A stretch of DNA of 64,000 bases from G001797105 sp964528155 (GCA_964528155.1 CAZGRL010000008.1:19146-83145); one strand, 5' to 3'; shown: positions 51,772 to 59,625, numbered from the stretch's first letter. Translations and numbers: made by a program. The notes: a model not told the origin generated them from the sequence alone.

Positions 51772-52854
51772 ATGTCCAGCTTCCTCAAGTTCCTCAACAC
51801 GGCCGATGATGAAGAGCTGAAGAAACTTCCGGGCATCGGAGGCACCCTGGCGAGCAACATCATCTCCGCCAGGCCGTTCTCGACCGATGACGATGTCTTT
51901 CGGGTGAAAGGCCTGGACGAGAAGCTGCTGGTGAAACTCCAGGCGGCGCACTTCGAGCGGTTCCAGGCGACGTCTGAGATTGGGGCGACGCCCACCGGCC
52001 CGGCCCCCGTTCCCATTCTTGAAGGCAAGGCTCCCGAAGAGAGTAGGAGCGACCGTACGCGTGAGCCGGGCTTCTTGAGTCGTCTGGGCAAGGCGTTCAT
52101 CAACCTCGTACGGATCTTCATCTGGCTCGTGGTTCTACTCGCCGTCGTCGGGGGTATCGGAGCAGCGGCGTACTTTGGGATCCCCTATCTGTACGAGAGA
52201 TTTGTTCGACCGGTTGAGGTCAACGCTCTGCAAATCGGTGTGATCGCCACTCAGCAAGCCGCAGATCTGGCGACTACGCGTGGGGAGGTCTCGGATCTCC
52301 AGGGACGGCTCGCTTCGCTCGACAGTCGGGTTGGAGCAGTCGAGTCGACGATCGCCGACCACAGCGCCACGCTCAGTCAACTGGAACAAATGCAGACAAC
52401 GCTCGACGCCGCAATCAGCGAACAGCGTACCGAACTGTTGGTAGAACTGGACTATCAGGTGAAGCTGACGCGGGCTATCGAGTTGCTGTCGCGCGGCCGG
52501 CAGTATCTCTCGCAGAGCAATTTTGGCTTGGCCAGGGATGACGTGCTCTCCGCCAGAGACGTGTTGGCCGGTCTGCAAGACGCTGCCCCCCCAGACCAGA
52601 TCGGTTCCTTGAGGGCGGTCATCGCCCGACTGGATCTGACTCTGGGCAACCTCCCCGCCTACCCGGTGATCGCCGCCGACGATCTCGAAATCGCCTGGCA
52701 GGTATTGATTGACGGTCTGCCGGCCAACGCCGAGGCCATCGCCACTCCGTTGCGGGTGTTCCCAACCCCAGCGCCCACTGCGACGGAAACCCCCCTGCCG
52801 TCCCCATCGGCGACCCCGACGGCGATCGACACACCGGAACCGACACCGACATGA
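51772..52854 (+). CDS. Membrane protein with N-terminal helix-hairpin-helix domain and coiled coil
   Basis: The 360-residue protein begins with an HhH-type domain (LNTADDEELKKLPGIGGTLA, VKGLDEKLLVKLQ), as in ComEA-like proteins but here cytoplasmic. A membrane span follows at about residues 112-140, then a coiled coil (QQAADLATTRGEVSDLQGRL), a helical region and a proline/threonine-rich tail. I do not recognise a named family. The ATG at 51772 follows TTAGGAGATG. Confidence 0.75.
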   Translation: MSSFLKFLNTADDEELKKLPGIGGTLASNIISARPFSTDDDVFRVKGLDEKLLVKLQAAHFERFQATSEIGATPTGPAPVPILEGKAPEESRSDRTREPGFLSRLGKAFINLVRIFIWLVVLLAVVGGIGAAAYFGIPYLYERFVRPVEVNALQIGVIATQQAADLATTRGEVSDLQGRLASLDSRVGAVESTIADHSATLSQLEQMQTTLDAAISEQRTELLVELDYQVKLTRAIELLSRGRQYLSQSNFGLARDDVLSARDVLAGLQDAAPPDQIGSLRAVIARLDLTLGNLPAYPVIAADDLEIAWQVLIDGLPANAEAIATPLRVFPTPAPTATETPLPSPSATPTAIDTPEPTPT

Positions 52855-52862
52855 TTGCGAGC

Positions 52863-52981
52863 GGACGGCGGAAGGCTGACGGCAGACGAGGGACGGCGGA
52901 CGATGGACGACGGACGACAGACCGGAGACGGGGGACGGGAAACTAGCCAGCCAACCCGTCTCCGGTCTGCCGTCGTCTGAC
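52863..52981 (+). repeat. Heptanucleotide inverted array K
   Basis: Seven GAC heptads in register from 52892 (GACGGCG, GACGATG first; GACGGGA last), an apex AAACTAGCCAGCCAACCC, then GTCTCCG, GTCTGCC and one more unit. The left arm also has irregular units from 52863. It is the clearest long copy together with D and L. Confidence 0.9.
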
Positions 52982-53015
52982 ATTCATCATCTGCAGTTGA
53001 GGGGAGGCCCAAGCC

Positions 53016-53540
53016 ATGGAGATCACCTACCGTCCAATCGGCATCATCCACAGCCCTTTCACCGACCTTCGCGAGATGCCGATCCAGCCCTCGGGAGGGA
53101 AGGCGGCACCGGGAACCGCCGAGATCCTTCCCGAGTTCACTGAGGGGCTCAAGGACCTCGACGGCTTCTCGCATGTCATCCTCATCTATCACCTGCACGC
53201 CGTCCGCAGAACAGACCTGACCGTCACGCCGTTCCTCGGAGACGCGCCGAGGGGAATCTTCGCCACCCGCGCTCCGACGCGGCCCAACCCGATCGGCCTA
53301 TCCGTCGTCCGCCTGGAGGGAATCGACGGCAACACACTGCGGTTGGGAAATGTGGACATCCTCGAAGGCACGCCCCTCCTGGACGTAAAACCTTACGTCC
53401 CAGATTTCGACGGGCCTGGTGTCGACTTGCGCCTGGGTTGGTTGGAGGCGGCGAAGCGGGATGCGAGGTCGGCGAACTCGGATGAGCGGTTCGTTGGACG
53501 GCGGATGGCGGACGATGGACGGCAGACGCTGGATGACTAA
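53016..53540 (+). CDS. trmO: tRNA (N6-threonylcarbamoyladenosine37-N6)-methyltransferase TrmO, with repeat-derived tail
   Basis: The 174-residue protein has the TsaA/TrmO signature RAPTRPNPIGLS and VDILEGTPLLDVKPYVPDFD. TrmO uses SAM to methylate t6A37 of certain tRNAs. The last 14 or so residues (GRRMADDGRQTLDD) are read through the GAC heptads of array L, so the original C-terminus has been overwritten or extended. The start follows GAGGGGAGG. Confidence 0.9.
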   Translation: MEITYRPIGIIHSPFTDLREMPIQPSGGKAAPGTAEILPEFTEGLKDLDGFSHVILIYHLHAVRRTDLTVTPFLGDAPRGIFATRAPTRPNPIGLSVVRLEGIDGNTLRLGNVDILEGTPLLDVKPYVPDFDGPGVDLRLGWLEAAKRDARSANSDERFVGRRMADDGRQTLDD

Positions 53541-53645
53541 CGGCAGACCGGCGACGGGGGACCGGAGACGGGAAACACGCCAGCTGCCCAGTCTCCGGTC
53601 TCCGGTCATGCTGTCGTCCGCCGTCCATCGTCTGCCTGGCGTCTC
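53497..53645 (+). repeat. Heptanucleotide inverted array L
   Basis: The GAC/GAT arm starts inside trmO at 53497 (GACGGCG, GATGGCG) and runs about eleven units. The apex AACACGCCAGCTGCCC resembles that of array K. The GTC arm then follows (GTCTCCG twice, later GTCCATC, GTCTGCC). It is the last copy in the window. Confidence 0.88.
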
Positions 53646-53689
53646 AAAGTGCACAGACGCCGGCTCGGCTCGTGCCTGCTCAACTCCGA

Positions 53690-54112
53690 CTACAGTCCTC
53701 GAATCAGCCGGCGTAGTTCGCGCCCGTGCCCGGCCTCGTCCGCGGCCATCTCCTCTAGCTTCAGCTTGAGCTCGACCAATCCGAGATCGTCGGCCAGTTC
53801 AGAATGGGCCATGTAATTGTCGACGTCGGCCTTCTCCATCTGGAGGTCGAGCTCAAGCATGGCCTTGAGCCCGTCCGGTTTCTCGAAAGGCTTGGGCTCG
53901 GTGACGGGTTCGCCGCCCAAATCGATGATGATGTCCGTCAGGAAGCTGGCGTGACCAAGCTCGTCCTGTATCTCGCCCTGCAGGATCTCGCGCAGTTCCT
54001 CGCCCGTCAAGCCGAAGGCCTTGCCCGATTGGTAGATGTAGCGTATGACCGTCCCCCACTCGGCGGCGAGATCCTCGTTCAACCCCTTGATCAACTCGTC
54101 GGTTGTCGCCAT
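53690..54112 (-). CDS. Ferritin-like / bacterioferritin-type protein
   Basis: The 140-residue four-helix protein has repeated E-x-x-H iron ligands, EIQDELGHASFL and EMAADEAGHGREL, with further Glu residues in the other helices. It probably binds iron at a di-iron site for storage or peroxide protection. The ATG at 54112 follows GAGGGG; the open frame extends 12 codons further. It is the last gene of a minus-strand metal-related group. Confidence 0.88.
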   Translation of the reverse strand: MATTDELIKGLNEDLAAEWGTVIRYIYQSGKAFGLTGEELREILQGEIQDELGHASFLTDIIIDLGGEPVTEPKPFEKPDGLKAMLELDLQMEKADVDNYMAHSELADDLGLVELKLKLEEMAADEAGHGRELRRLIRGL

Positions 54113-54438
54113 GGTGTACCCCTCTTTGTGTGATATCTCTCCTCCCACTGCCCGCCGGGCGTGACATGCCGACGGCGGGTAAGAGGAGTTTGCGGATCAG
54201 GATGTTGGATGACTGTTGGAGGGCGCCCATCGTTGGCTCCAACTCAGCCGAATAAGAGTAGCGGACCCGCCGACTGTTCGTGGTCTACCCCGGCAATCCT
54301 CATTCTCCCTTTGGAACCTGTTTGTGCGCATCTGGCGCTGACGACCGAGACCGGAAGGGGAGACTCAGGGCATCACCAGGTGCATGCCTCAACGACGGTG
54401 CTGGTGGACGCTTGAGGCCTGGCCAGAGGACCGGAGCT
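54113..54438. other. Non-coding spacer in the minus-strand metal cluster
   Basis: About 325 bases between the ferritin-like gene and the upstream DUF8180-like gene. I see no gene or RNA here. The ferritin promoter should lie at the low-coordinate end, but no strong box is visible. Confidence 0.45.
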
Positions 54439-54657
54439 TCATTCGTTCTGATCTGCCGCCGCTTTCACTTCTTCGAGCGCAGAAGATAGGGACAGGTTTG
54501 CCTGCTCAAGCAGTCCGGCGGCTTGCTCGAGAAAACCAGCGGCCGAGCCGGCTCCATCGGCCCATTCTTGGAATTCCTCGGCGTGCTCGGAGTTGTGCTC
54601 GATCCAATGGGGCAGCAGGACCAGGAGCTTCTCCCGATGGACTCCCTTGTCTTTCAT
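54439..54657 (-). CDS. Small DUF8180-like protein
   Basis: The 72-residue protein carries the pattern HWIEHNSEHAEEFQEWA, seen in small proteins or domains found near nickel or CO dehydrogenase accessory genes (DUF8180, from memory). Its three His residues could bind a metal. The ATG overlaps the stop of the CooT-like gene by 4 bases, so the two are translationally coupled. Confidence 0.7.
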   Translation of the reverse strand: MKDKGVHREKLLVLLPHWIEHNSEHAEEFQEWADGAGSAAGFLEQAAGLLEQANLSLSSALEEVKAAADQNE

Positions 54658-54866
54658 TCGCCTCTTCCTCGGGCCTCGTCTGTGCGGCGAAGCCGGACGG
54701 TATGCTTCAAGAAATCCGCTTCGAGCAGCTCAGCGTGCAATTCAACAGGGTCTTCAAACAAACGCTGTAGCACGACTGTTCCCCCTTCGACACGCAAGAG
54801 GACGACATCTTTCATGAAGAGTCTTTCGCCGCTGGATTCTTCGAGCAGGATCTTGGCCTGGCACAT
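54654..54866 (-). CDS. CooT-family nickel-binding protein
   Basis: The 70-residue protein starts MCQAKI, with the conserved Cys2 that binds nickel in CooT dimers. It continues with the family pattern MKDVVLLRVEGGTVVL and EADFLKHTVRL. CooT serves nickel delivery to CO dehydrogenase in Rhodospirillum. The CooC-like gene is just upstream and the DUF8180-like gene overlaps downstream. Confidence 0.85.
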   Translation of the reverse strand: MCQAKILLEESSGERLFMKDVVLLRVEGGTVVLQRLFEDPVELHAELLEADFLKHTVRLRRTDEARGRGE

Positions 54867-54935
54867 AGGCGATCTCCGATCGATCCTCCGTTCCCCTCCG
54901 TTGCTGACGGTGCCGTTCTTCCGTCGAGCGGCGCT

Positions 54936-55838
54936 TCAGAAGACCGGAACCGTGTTCGTCTCAAGCGCAGTGAGGACCCGCTCGAGCTCTCCCTGGGCAA
55001 ATCCGTCGGGCAAAGGCTGACCGCGAAGCCAGGCCTTGCGTACTTGCGTGTCCTCTTCGAGGCATCCCACGAGCTGGATCCCCTTGCCGTCAAGCCCCGC
55101 TCGAAGGAGGGCCTGCTCTTCCGAATCCCTGACCCGGTTGAGTACGCCAAGCAGCCCCTGGACTTTCGATGTTCGAAAGAGCATTCTCGCCAGTGCGATC
55201 AGATCCGGATCATCCAGGTGGGCCGTCGCCGGTGGGACGCCTTGTCTGACCTTGAGAAGCAAGTTCTGCATGTGAATGGCGATTTGGATCGCGGCAGTGG
55301 AGGGATCCACAACCACCAGCAGCCAGTCCAGCCCGGTGAAGGCGCCCCTGGCAGTGTCCTCGAACCCGGCCTTGAAATCGACCACTGTGACAGGGTGCAG
55401 GGCGTCGCTTTCCAGCCTGACATCGCGGGCGATCTTGGCGATGGGGCCGTCACAGCCTGCGCCTGGGCCGAATTCGCCGATCTTGCCCGCTGTGAGCAAG
55501 ATAATCCCGCAAGGACTTTGCGCGGAGTAATCCGCCGGGAGCGTCTTCAGATCGATGTTGGCGTTCGGCAGCGGGCGGGGATCATCCACAGGACAGCTCA
55601 CGAATCCCCCCGAGAAGATCATCCCTCCGAAATAGTCCAAAAGGGATCTTGGGGCGTCTGTGATTCCCAGTGCCAGATGGGTGCCGACATTGGTCGAATC
55701 GGCGTCTAAGAAGCAGACCTCATATCCGCGTCGTCGCAATGCCCGGCAAAGCAAGACGGCCACAGTGCTCTTTCCGCTGCCCCCCTTTCCGACCAGCCCC
55801 AGCCGCATCCCTGCCAGTGGTAGTCCCGATCCGGTCAT
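54936..55838 (-). CDS. CooC-like nickel-insertion ATPase
   Basis: The 300-residue P-loop ATPase of the MinD/SIMIBI class has the deviant Walker A GLVGKGGSGKST and FLDADSTN. The CxC metal motif of classical CooC is not obvious; the comparable place reads AGCDGPIAKIARD with one Cys. It probably handles nickel or another metal for a CO dehydrogenase-type or related enzyme, in line with its CooT-like neighbour. The ATG at 55838 follows AGGAGG. No CO dehydrogenase gene lies in the window. Confidence 0.82.
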   Translation of the reverse strand: MTGSGLPLAGMRLGLVGKGGSGKSTVAVLLCRALRRRGYEVCFLDADSTNVGTHLALGITDAPRSLLDYFGGMIFSGGFVSCPVDDPRPLPNANIDLKTLPADYSAQSPCGIILLTAGKIGEFGPGAGCDGPIAKIARDVRLESDALHPVTVVDFKAGFEDTARGAFTGLDWLLVVVDPSTAAIQIAIHMQNLLLKVRQGVPPATAHLDDPDLIALARMLFRTSKVQGLLGVLNRVRDSEEQALLRAGLDGKGIQLVGCLEEDTQVRKAWLRGQPLPDGFAQGELERVLTALETNTVPVF

Positions 55839-55946
55839 GCAACTCCTCCTACATCCCGCTGAGCTTTCCTCAAGACTGCTTCGTCGTTCTGGCCTTCTCT
55901 CCCCGGTTGTGCACGCCTCGCCCATGAAGTCACGGGCGGGAAATTC

Positions 55947-56522
55947 TCATCGAGAAGAGAGGCCCTCCGGCCCGGTGGGAATTCCCTCCAACGGGCGGCG
56001 CATCGGTCGACCGGTTTCATCCTCAACAAGGGTGTAGAGGTCGGCTACGCTGGAGATGCGATCGATGAACAGTATGCCATCCAGATGATCAATCTCATGG
56101 TGCACAACGACGGCGTCGAAACCCTCGAAAAGCCTCTCGAAGGGCTTGCCGCGCTCGTCGAGACCGGTGACCAGCAAGTGGTGTGGCCGCACGGTCTCGC
56201 CGTATAAGCCCGGAAAGCTGAGACACCCGTCGTAGTCGCGGCGCTCATCGCTGGCCTCGATAATCTGCGGATCGACCAGGGCCTTCGGCGGCCCAACCCC
56301 ACCAGCCGGATCCTCAGGGTCCGCCAGCCGGACAACAACGAGGCGTTTGTGGACGTTGATTTGCGGGGCTGAAAGGCCGACCCCCTCTTCGTGCGCGTCC
56401 AGGGTGTCTTTCAGATCGCGGACGAGCTTCCGGGCCTGTCGGTCGAGGCGGCCAACCGGTCTGCTCTTCGTCCGTAATACCTGCGCTCCATTCCTATACA
56501 GCACAATTGGCCGGACAGCCAT
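55947..56522 (-). CDS. def: Peptide deformylase
   Basis: The 191-residue metallohydrolase shows all three motifs: GVGLSAPQ (motif 1), DGCLSFPG with the metal-binding Cys (motif 2) and HHEIDHLDG (motif 3, HExDH). It removes the formyl group from new proteins. Motif 2 has Asp where Glu-Gly-Cys is usual. The ATG at 56522 follows CCAGGAGAG. Its place among metal genes is unusual; it may simply share the strand. Confidence 0.92.
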   Translation of the reverse strand: MAVRPIVLYRNGAQVLRTKSRPVGRLDRQARKLVRDLKDTLDAHEEGVGLSAPQINVHKRLVVVRLADPEDPAGGVGPPKALVDPQIIEASDERRDYDGCLSFPGLYGETVRPHHLLVTGLDERGKPFERLFEGFDAVVVHHEIDHLDGILFIDRISSVADLYTLVEDETGRPMRRPLEGIPTGPEGLSSR

Positions 56523-56800
56523 GTCTCTCCTGGAAACCCTCTGTCTGCTCGCTGATTTGCGGCCAACTGACTCGGCCTTACGCGTTGCCGGTTGGGGTGA
56601 ACCCTCGGCAAGCCTAATCATCGAGGGGGGTGATCACATCAGCATGTGTGCCCTCTGCGAAGAGGGCGAACATGAAACACCTCTGGTTCGCTGTCTGTGA
56701 CCTCTCGCCGGTCGCACTCTCCTATCTACCCGAATTCGGAGCGACAGAGCGGATCGATCGGTCCCACTTTGTCTTGCCGCCGCTGCCACAACCTCGAAAC
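56523..56800. other. Spacer with a GCGA-loop hairpin
   Basis: The 278 bases between mrp and def hold a perfect 7-bp stem GCCCTCT/AGAGGGC with a GCGA tetraloop at 56650-56667, flanked by CATG on both sides (56643, 56671). It may end the mrp transcript, though no T-run follows on the minus strand. No gene is convincing here. Confidence 0.5.
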
Positions 56801-57946
56801 CTAAGGCGACATCGGCGCCCTGATTGGCGCACCGCCAGTCGCTCCTGGGCGCTCGAGAATTGCCGAGAGGATCGCTTCGAAGTCGGGATTCCGACACTCT
56901 TCGATCTTGCCGGTATCACACAAGATCGCCAGTCGGGGATCGAGGGGCAGCCGCCCCAGCAGTGGGACATCTGCCAAACCGGCCGTCTCAGCGGCGCGGC
57001 TGGGGCCGAAGGCTTCGATCCGTGCACCACATTCTGGGCAGATAACGTGACCAAAGTTCTCGATCAATCCGACGAGTGGGATCCCCAGGTGCTTGGCCAT
57101 GTTCGCCGCCTTGCGGACCACCATTCCGGCAAGATCTTGAGGAGAGGTGACAAGGACGATGCCGTCCACGGGCAGCGATTGCATCACCGTCAGCGCCGCG
57201 TCCGCCGTCCCTGGTGGCAAGTCCACGATGAGATCATCGAGAACACCCCAGTCGATATCGTTCCAGAACTGCTCGATCGTCCTGCCGATCAGCGGCCCTC
57301 GCCACACGACCGGTTGGTCCTCATCGGGGAGCAGCAGGTTGATTGAGATCAGCTTTATCCCTGTGGCAGTCTCCGGAGGAAGGATGCCATCCGGTCCGCT
57401 TGTGGGCGGCTGGTTGAGCCCGAAAAGCCTGGGGATGCTGGGTCCGGTGATGTCGGCGTCGAGAATGCCCACCCGGCCCTGGCGACGAGATAGTGCACAG
57501 GCCAGCAAACCGGCGACGGTCGATTTGCCCACGCCGCCTTTCCCACTCATCACCGCCGTCACCTGACGCACCAATCGACCACCGCGGTGCGCGGGTTCCT
57601 GCCCGCGGACGCGCTCGGTGAACATCGCGCGCTCTTTGGGAGTCATCTCAATCGTCTCAAGCTCCACGGTCAACCCCGGATCAAGGTCGCTGACGCACTT
57701 GCGGACCATGTCGATCAGGGTGTCCTTGATAGGTACATTCGGGTAGGGCAGTGCCAGTTGAATGCGGATGCGCTCACCTTCGACACGGATGGAGGGGATC
57801 ATCCCCAACTCTACGAGGTTTCGGTCAGGGAGCTCGGGGTGCGCAAGGGTTGCCAGAGCCTGTCGGATGACTTCCTCATGCCCGTCGGGCTCGTGACCGG
57901 GGTCCGCCCCGCTCGAGCTGTCCTTGGATGGATGTGCCTCAGTCAT
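56801..57946 (-). CDS. mrp: Mrp/NBP35-type Fe-S cluster carrier ATPase
   Basis: The 381-residue protein has an N-terminal MIP18/DUF59 domain (about residues 20-120), then a ParA-type ATPase with SGKGGVGKST, DADITGPSIPRLFG and VDLPPGTADAALT. A CPEC motif near residue 310 can bridge an Fe-S cluster in a dimer. It delivers Fe-S clusters to target proteins. The ATG at 57946 follows GGGGAGG; upstream in-frame sequence is not conserved-looking. It is divergent from the cupin regulator gene. Confidence 0.92.
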   Translation of the reverse strand: MTEAHPSKDSSSGADPGHEPDGHEEVIRQALATLAHPELPDRNLVELGMIPSIRVEGERIRIQLALPYPNVPIKDTLIDMVRKCVSDLDPGLTVELETIEMTPKERAMFTERVRGQEPAHRGGRLVRQVTAVMSGKGGVGKSTVAGLLACALSRRQGRVGILDADITGPSIPRLFGLNQPPTSGPDGILPPETATGIKLISINLLLPDEDQPVVWRGPLIGRTIEQFWNDIDWGVLDDLIVDLPPGTADAALTVMQSLPVDGIVLVTSPQDLAGMVVRKAANMAKHLGIPLVGLIENFGHVICPECGARIEAFGPSRAAETAGLADVPLLGRLPLDPRLAILCDTGKIEECRNPDFEAILSAILERPGATGGAPIRAPMSP

Positions 57947-58067
57947 GCGGCCTCCCCGCCGGCCTTCGAGATCGGCTCCGAGCCGGCAAGCCGCCGAGAG
58001 TCCCAGCGAAGGGCCCACCGGCTCATCCCCAATCCTATCGCCAAGATTTCCAGACGTCAATGAAAAA

Positions 58068-58081
58068 GTGACATCTGTCAC
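58068..58081 (+). promoter_or_regulatory. CRP-like site GTGACATCTGTCAC
   Basis: A perfect inverted repeat that fits GTGA-N6-TCAC, with A on both outer sides. It lies in the divergent mrp/regulator region, about 71 bases before the start point expected from the -10 box at 58134. Its half-sites equal those of the palindrome at 48191. Confidence 0.5.
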
Positions 58082-58089
58082 ACTATGAT

Positions 58090-58132
58090 GGGACATCGTG
58101 CCCTTTAGTGGTACATCTCGTCCCTTTTGATG
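58090..58132 (+). promoter_or_regulatory. Two direct repeats, candidate operator of the cupin regulator
   Basis: GGGACATCGTGCCCTTT and GGTACATCTCGTCCCTTTT are spaced 20 bases apart, so they fall on the same face of the helix. They overlap the expected -35 region of the regulator gene, which suggests autoregulation. Confidence 0.5.
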
Positions 58133-58133
58133 G

Positions 58134-58139
58134 TATATT
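58134..58139 (+). promoter_or_regulatory. Probable -10 box of the cupin regulator gene
   Basis: TATATT lies 38 bases before the ATG at 58178 and directly after the direct repeats. The -35 match is poor. Confidence 0.4.
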
Positions 58140-58177
58140 GGAGGGCAAGAGATCAGCGCGCAGGGAGGTCGGAGGCG

Positions 58178-58777
58178 ATGGCCAATCCAGATCAGCCCCA
58201 TGTAGGCGGTCGAATCCGCGACATTCGCGAGGCGTCCGGCTATTCTCTGAGAGCGCTGGCCGACCGCTGCGGCCTTTCCGTCAACGCCATCAGCCGCATC
58301 GAACGTGGGGAAAGTTCGCCGACCGTCTCCTCCTTGCAGCAGCTCGCCACGGCGCTGTCCGTTCCCATCGCCGACTTCTTCGAGACCGGACGGGAGGAAG
58401 CGACGATCCTCGTCCGAAAGAACAGCCGGCTTCGGTCTCGTGGAGAGGGAGTCTTGATCGAAAGTCTGGGCAGCGGATTGCCCGGGCAGATGCTTGAGCC
58501 CTTTCTCATGACGATCGCCCCCGGAGCGGTCGGCGGCGAGGCTCCCATTTCACATCCCGGTGAGGAATTCTGCTTCTGCGTTGAAGGCGAAATCGAGTAC
58601 CTGGTCGATGAGGAATGGCACCGGCTGGAGGCCGGTGACAGCATGCTCTTCCAGGCCCAGCAGCCCCACCTGTGTCGCAACACAAGCCTGGACAATGCCA
58701 TCATGCTTCTTGTCATTCTGGCCGTGGATCAGGACGTCCGCCTCTCGCAGCACCAACACCTGTTGACGGCCGGATGA
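58178..58777 (+). CDS. XRE-family regulator with C-terminal cupin domain
   Basis: The 199-residue protein has an N-terminal helix-turn-helix (IREASGYSLRALADRCGLSVNAISRIERGE) and a C-terminal cupin (HPGEEFCFCVEGEIEYLVDEEWHRLEAGDSMLF). Such regulators sense a small ligand or metal in the cupin pocket. It is the first gene of the plus-strand NifX/MinD/Feo group and divergent from mrp, so it may control one or both. The ATG follows GGAGG. Confidence 0.9.
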   Translation: MANPDQPHVGGRIRDIREASGYSLRALADRCGLSVNAISRIERGESSPTVSSLQQLATALSVPIADFFETGREEATILVRKNSRLRSRGEGVLIESLGSGLPGQMLEPFLMTIAPGAVGGEAPISHPGEEFCFCVEGEIEYLVDEEWHRLEAGDSMLFQAQQPHLCRNTSLDNAIMLLVILAVDQDVRLSQHQHLLTAG

Positions 58778-58827
58778 GGTGCCGCTTCAATCGTGCTGCA
58801 TTGGGTATTCGAATTCGAGCGGGAGGG

Positions 58828-58975
58828 ATGATGGTCGCTGCGATCACCGCCAACGGTAGGGCCATCACTCGGCGTGTGCAAATCCACCCTGTCTTCCCCA
58901 GGGAGAGCCATTCGATCGACGAAACACGATCTGATCCATCATCGACTTCCCTCTTCACGACAGCCGATGAGAGAA
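58828..58975 (+). pseudogene. Possible remnant of a NifX-like gene
   Basis: After a good ribosome site (GGGAGGG) an ATG at 58828 opens a frame reading VAAITANGRAITRRVQIHPVF, which recalls the start of NifX-family proteins. The similarity then fades and the frame runs into the zinc-ribbon gene in another phase. A decayed copy of the neighbouring nifX-like gene is possible; chance is also possible. Confidence 0.25.
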
Positions 58976-58987
58976 AGGAGCATCGCC

Positions 58988-59185
58988 ATGTATCGTCGGG
59001 GAGCACGCAGAAGGCCGGAGGACAGCTCAGGCGGTCGCGGGCGCGGACGGGGCAACAAACCCGGCATCGGGCCCGGTGGCAACTGCGTCTGTCCCAATTG
59101 CGGGCATAAGATCCCGCACAAGACCGGCGAACGCTGTCTCGACGTCGCCTGTCCGGAGTGCGGAACAAAAATGATCCGCGAGTGA
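58988..59185 (+). CDS. Small zinc-ribbon protein
   Basis: The 65-residue protein has a basic, Arg/Gly-rich N-terminal half and a four-cysteine ribbon, CVCPNCGHKIPHK with ACPECGTKM. Similar small proteins occur beside NifX-like and MinD-ferredoxin genes in anaerobes. It probably binds Zn or an Fe-S cluster. The ATG at 58988 follows AAAGGAG. Confidence 0.8.
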   Translation: MYRRGARRRPEDSSGGRGRGRGNKPGIGPGGNCVCPNCGHKIPHKTGERCLDVACPECGTKMIRE

Positions 59186-59247
59186 GCCGCGTCTCGGCAG
59201 ACGCGATCTTGAGAAGGCGAAGATATCTGATCCCAGGAGATTGCTCC

Positions 59248-59625
59248 GTGCCACATATTGCTGTGACGGTTACCAGCCCTGATCCGGAGGCCGAGGTGGA
59301 GCCTCGGTTTGGACGGGCGCCATTCTTCATGCTCTTCGATACCCAAACCGAAGAGTGGACACCGCTTGCCAATCCTGCACTTGAGGCGGCCGGAGGCGCC
59401 GGAGTTCAGGCTGCGCAGTTCCTCGCCGACAGGCGTATCGAGGCGGTCATCAGCGGCGCCTTCGGGCCGAACGCCTTTAGGGTCCTGGAGGCAGCCGGGA
59501 TTGGCATGTACCACTTCGACACGAGTGGCACTTGCCGCCAGGTGATCGAAGCCTATCAATCCGGGCGCCTGGACCGCGCCTCCGAGGCTTCACGCCGGGG
59601 CGGATCCGGCGGTCGCCGGGCATGA
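59248..59625 (+). CDS. NifX/NifB-type (dinitrogenase iron-molybdenum cofactor family) protein
   Basis: The 125-residue protein has the family fold pattern: EPRFGRAPFFMLFDT, GGAGVQAAQFLADRRIEAVISGAFGPNAF and a C-terminal helix. In nitrogen fixers such proteins hold FeMo-cofactor precursors. In non-fixers they sit with MinD-ferredoxin ATPases and probably carry an Fe-S or Mo-containing unit. The GTG at 59248 follows AGGAGA. It overlaps the next gene by 4 bases. Confidence 0.88.
   Translation: MPHIAVTVTSPDPEAEVEPRFGRAPFFMLFDTQTEEWTPLANPALEAAGGAGVQAAQFLADRRIEAVISGAFGPNAFRVLEAAGIGMYHFDTSGTCRQVIEAYQSGRLDRASEASRRGGSGGRRA

Noticed and set aside
26925..53645. The heptad arrays as CRISPR arrays
   Set aside because: The units are 7 bases with no spacers, arranged in opposite arms, and no cas genes are present.
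56632..56700. A small + strand peptide reading MCALCEEGEHETPLVRCL
   Set aside because: The two Cys look interesting, but it lies in a hairpin, lacks a ribosome site, and is too short to support.
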